From Rubripirellula sp. (GTDB lineage Bacteria; Planctomycetota; Planctomycetia; Pirellulales; Pirellulaceae): a stretch of DNA of 34,263 bases. The stretch lies in the NCBI GenBank assembly GCA_029245125.1, contig JAQWPZ010000144.1:1-34263 (forward strand), read 5' to 3'. Positions 33,821-34,263 of the stretch are shown here, one piece after another (position 1 is the stretch's first letter; each line of letters opens with the position of its first letter). A program made the position numbers and the translations under genes. The notes beneath the pieces are model-generated. The model worked only from the letters and a program-made list of their open reading frames with translations. It did not search any database and was not told where the DNA came from.

Positions 33821-34177
33821 ATGACGAAGATCGATTCTTCATGCGGTTGCGAGGCTGTTTCCTCCTTTGAGCGGATGACCGCAGTGGAAACTCAGGGGGA
33901 GCCAAATCAAGCACGGGGATATCCCGCGCGGGTACTCTGGGAAATCCACTTGCCAACATTGTTGTATTCTTCAATTGGCTTGTGTGTTTTGCTTGCGGTC
34001 GCTGGTTACAGGTACCACCAACAAAGCCTGGAAATCCCTGATTTGTTGCTATCGCTAGCTGATGAAGCGGAGCTCAATGAGGATTGGCCACTCGCGATCG
34101 AACGCGTGAATCGTTGCTTGGAAGGTGGTGTAACTTTCTTTCTGTACTTTCGATTTGTTGATGTTGCCACGTTTTGA
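33821..34177 (+). CDS. Membrane-anchored protein, probably N-terminal part of a longer TPR-like protein
   Basis: The frame encodes 118 residues: a Cys-containing soluble N-terminus, one membrane segment (about 46-64, 'LLYSSIGLCVLLAVAGY') and a helical start that resembles a TPR ('LADEAELNEDWPLAIERVNR'). It stops at 34175-34177 just after 'VDVATF'. The frame one base back is open from there to the window edge ('LIRELANGSERGNIIDRLKE'), reads as plausible helical protein, and would be joined by one extra T in the TTTT run at 34172-34175. The gene may therefore be longer and run off the edge. Confidence 0.55.
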   Translation: MTKIDSSCGCEAVSSFERMTAVETQGEPNQARGYPARVLWEIHLPTLLYSSIGLCVLLAVAGYRYHQQSLEIPDLLLSLADEAELNEDWPLAIERVNRCLEGGVTFFLYFRFVDVATF

Positions 34178-34263
34178 TTCGTGAGCTTGCGAACGGATCA
34201 GAACGCGGCAATATCATCGACCGCTTGAAAGAGCGGGCCAGATCGGTTTCTTTTCAAAGTTCT

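Overview
The window looks like chromosomal DNA from a marine planctomycete of the Rhodopirellula/Pirellulaceae type. This rests on gene content rather than on any marker gene: two secreted formylglycine sulfatases, a tandem DUF1080 protein, a secreted PQQ-propeller protein opening with the 'WGSWRGPNRNG' motif, a YHYH-domain protein, a PEP-CTERM protein, FHA-based signalling proteins, a kinase-tubulin fusion and small planctomycete-type hypothetical proteins. No rRNA, tRNA or CRISPR array was recognised.

Layout. 1-1277 (minus) holds most of a Wza-type polysaccharide export protein that runs off the left edge. Just upstream of it, the C-terminal end of a TPR protein (1346-1802) is cut by a complete IS21-family element (1803-4587, istA/istB). 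The N-terminal part of the TPR gene is not on the far side of the element. Next come an FHA-EAL protein (4709-5848, minus) and, divergent from it, a two-gene unit: an AAA+ ATPase with a winged-helix-like N-terminus (6102-7427) and a Ser/Thr kinase fused to a tubulin/FtsZ-like domain (7464-10325). A convergent CehA/McbA-like protein (10350-11870) lacks the metal-binding histidines. A sulfatase (12355-14538) and a double DUF1080 protein (14694-16136) converge. After a repeat-bearing spacer and a small hypothetical gene come hpt and two overlapping glycosyltransferase genes (17326-20212), a hypothetical protein (20482-21039), a GT2 glycosyltransferase (21263-22105), a second sulfatase (22315-23865), a UGT-like glycosyltransferase (23988-25217) and an FHA-GAF-sigma54 activator (25225-27042). 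The right part has a YHYH protein with Gly/Arg heptad repeats (27728-29227), a PQQ-propeller protein (29689-30972), a polytopic membrane protein with a pseudopilin-like tail (31212-32474), a PEP-CTERM protein split by a one-base frameshift at an A8 tract (32538-33466), and a membrane-anchored protein that probably continues past the right edge.

How the genes may work together. Two themes recur. One is envelope and polysaccharide work: polysaccharide export, four glycosyltransferases, sulfatases, DUF1080, PEP-CTERM. The other is phospho-threonine/c-di-GMP signalling: a Ser/Thr kinase, two FHA proteins, an EAL domain. The best candidate for an under-described system is the locus 4709-10325, where an FHA-EAL protein lies divergent to an AAA+ ATPase and a kinase-tubulin fusion. 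A functional link between these is inference from adjacency and domain logic, not shown by the sequence.
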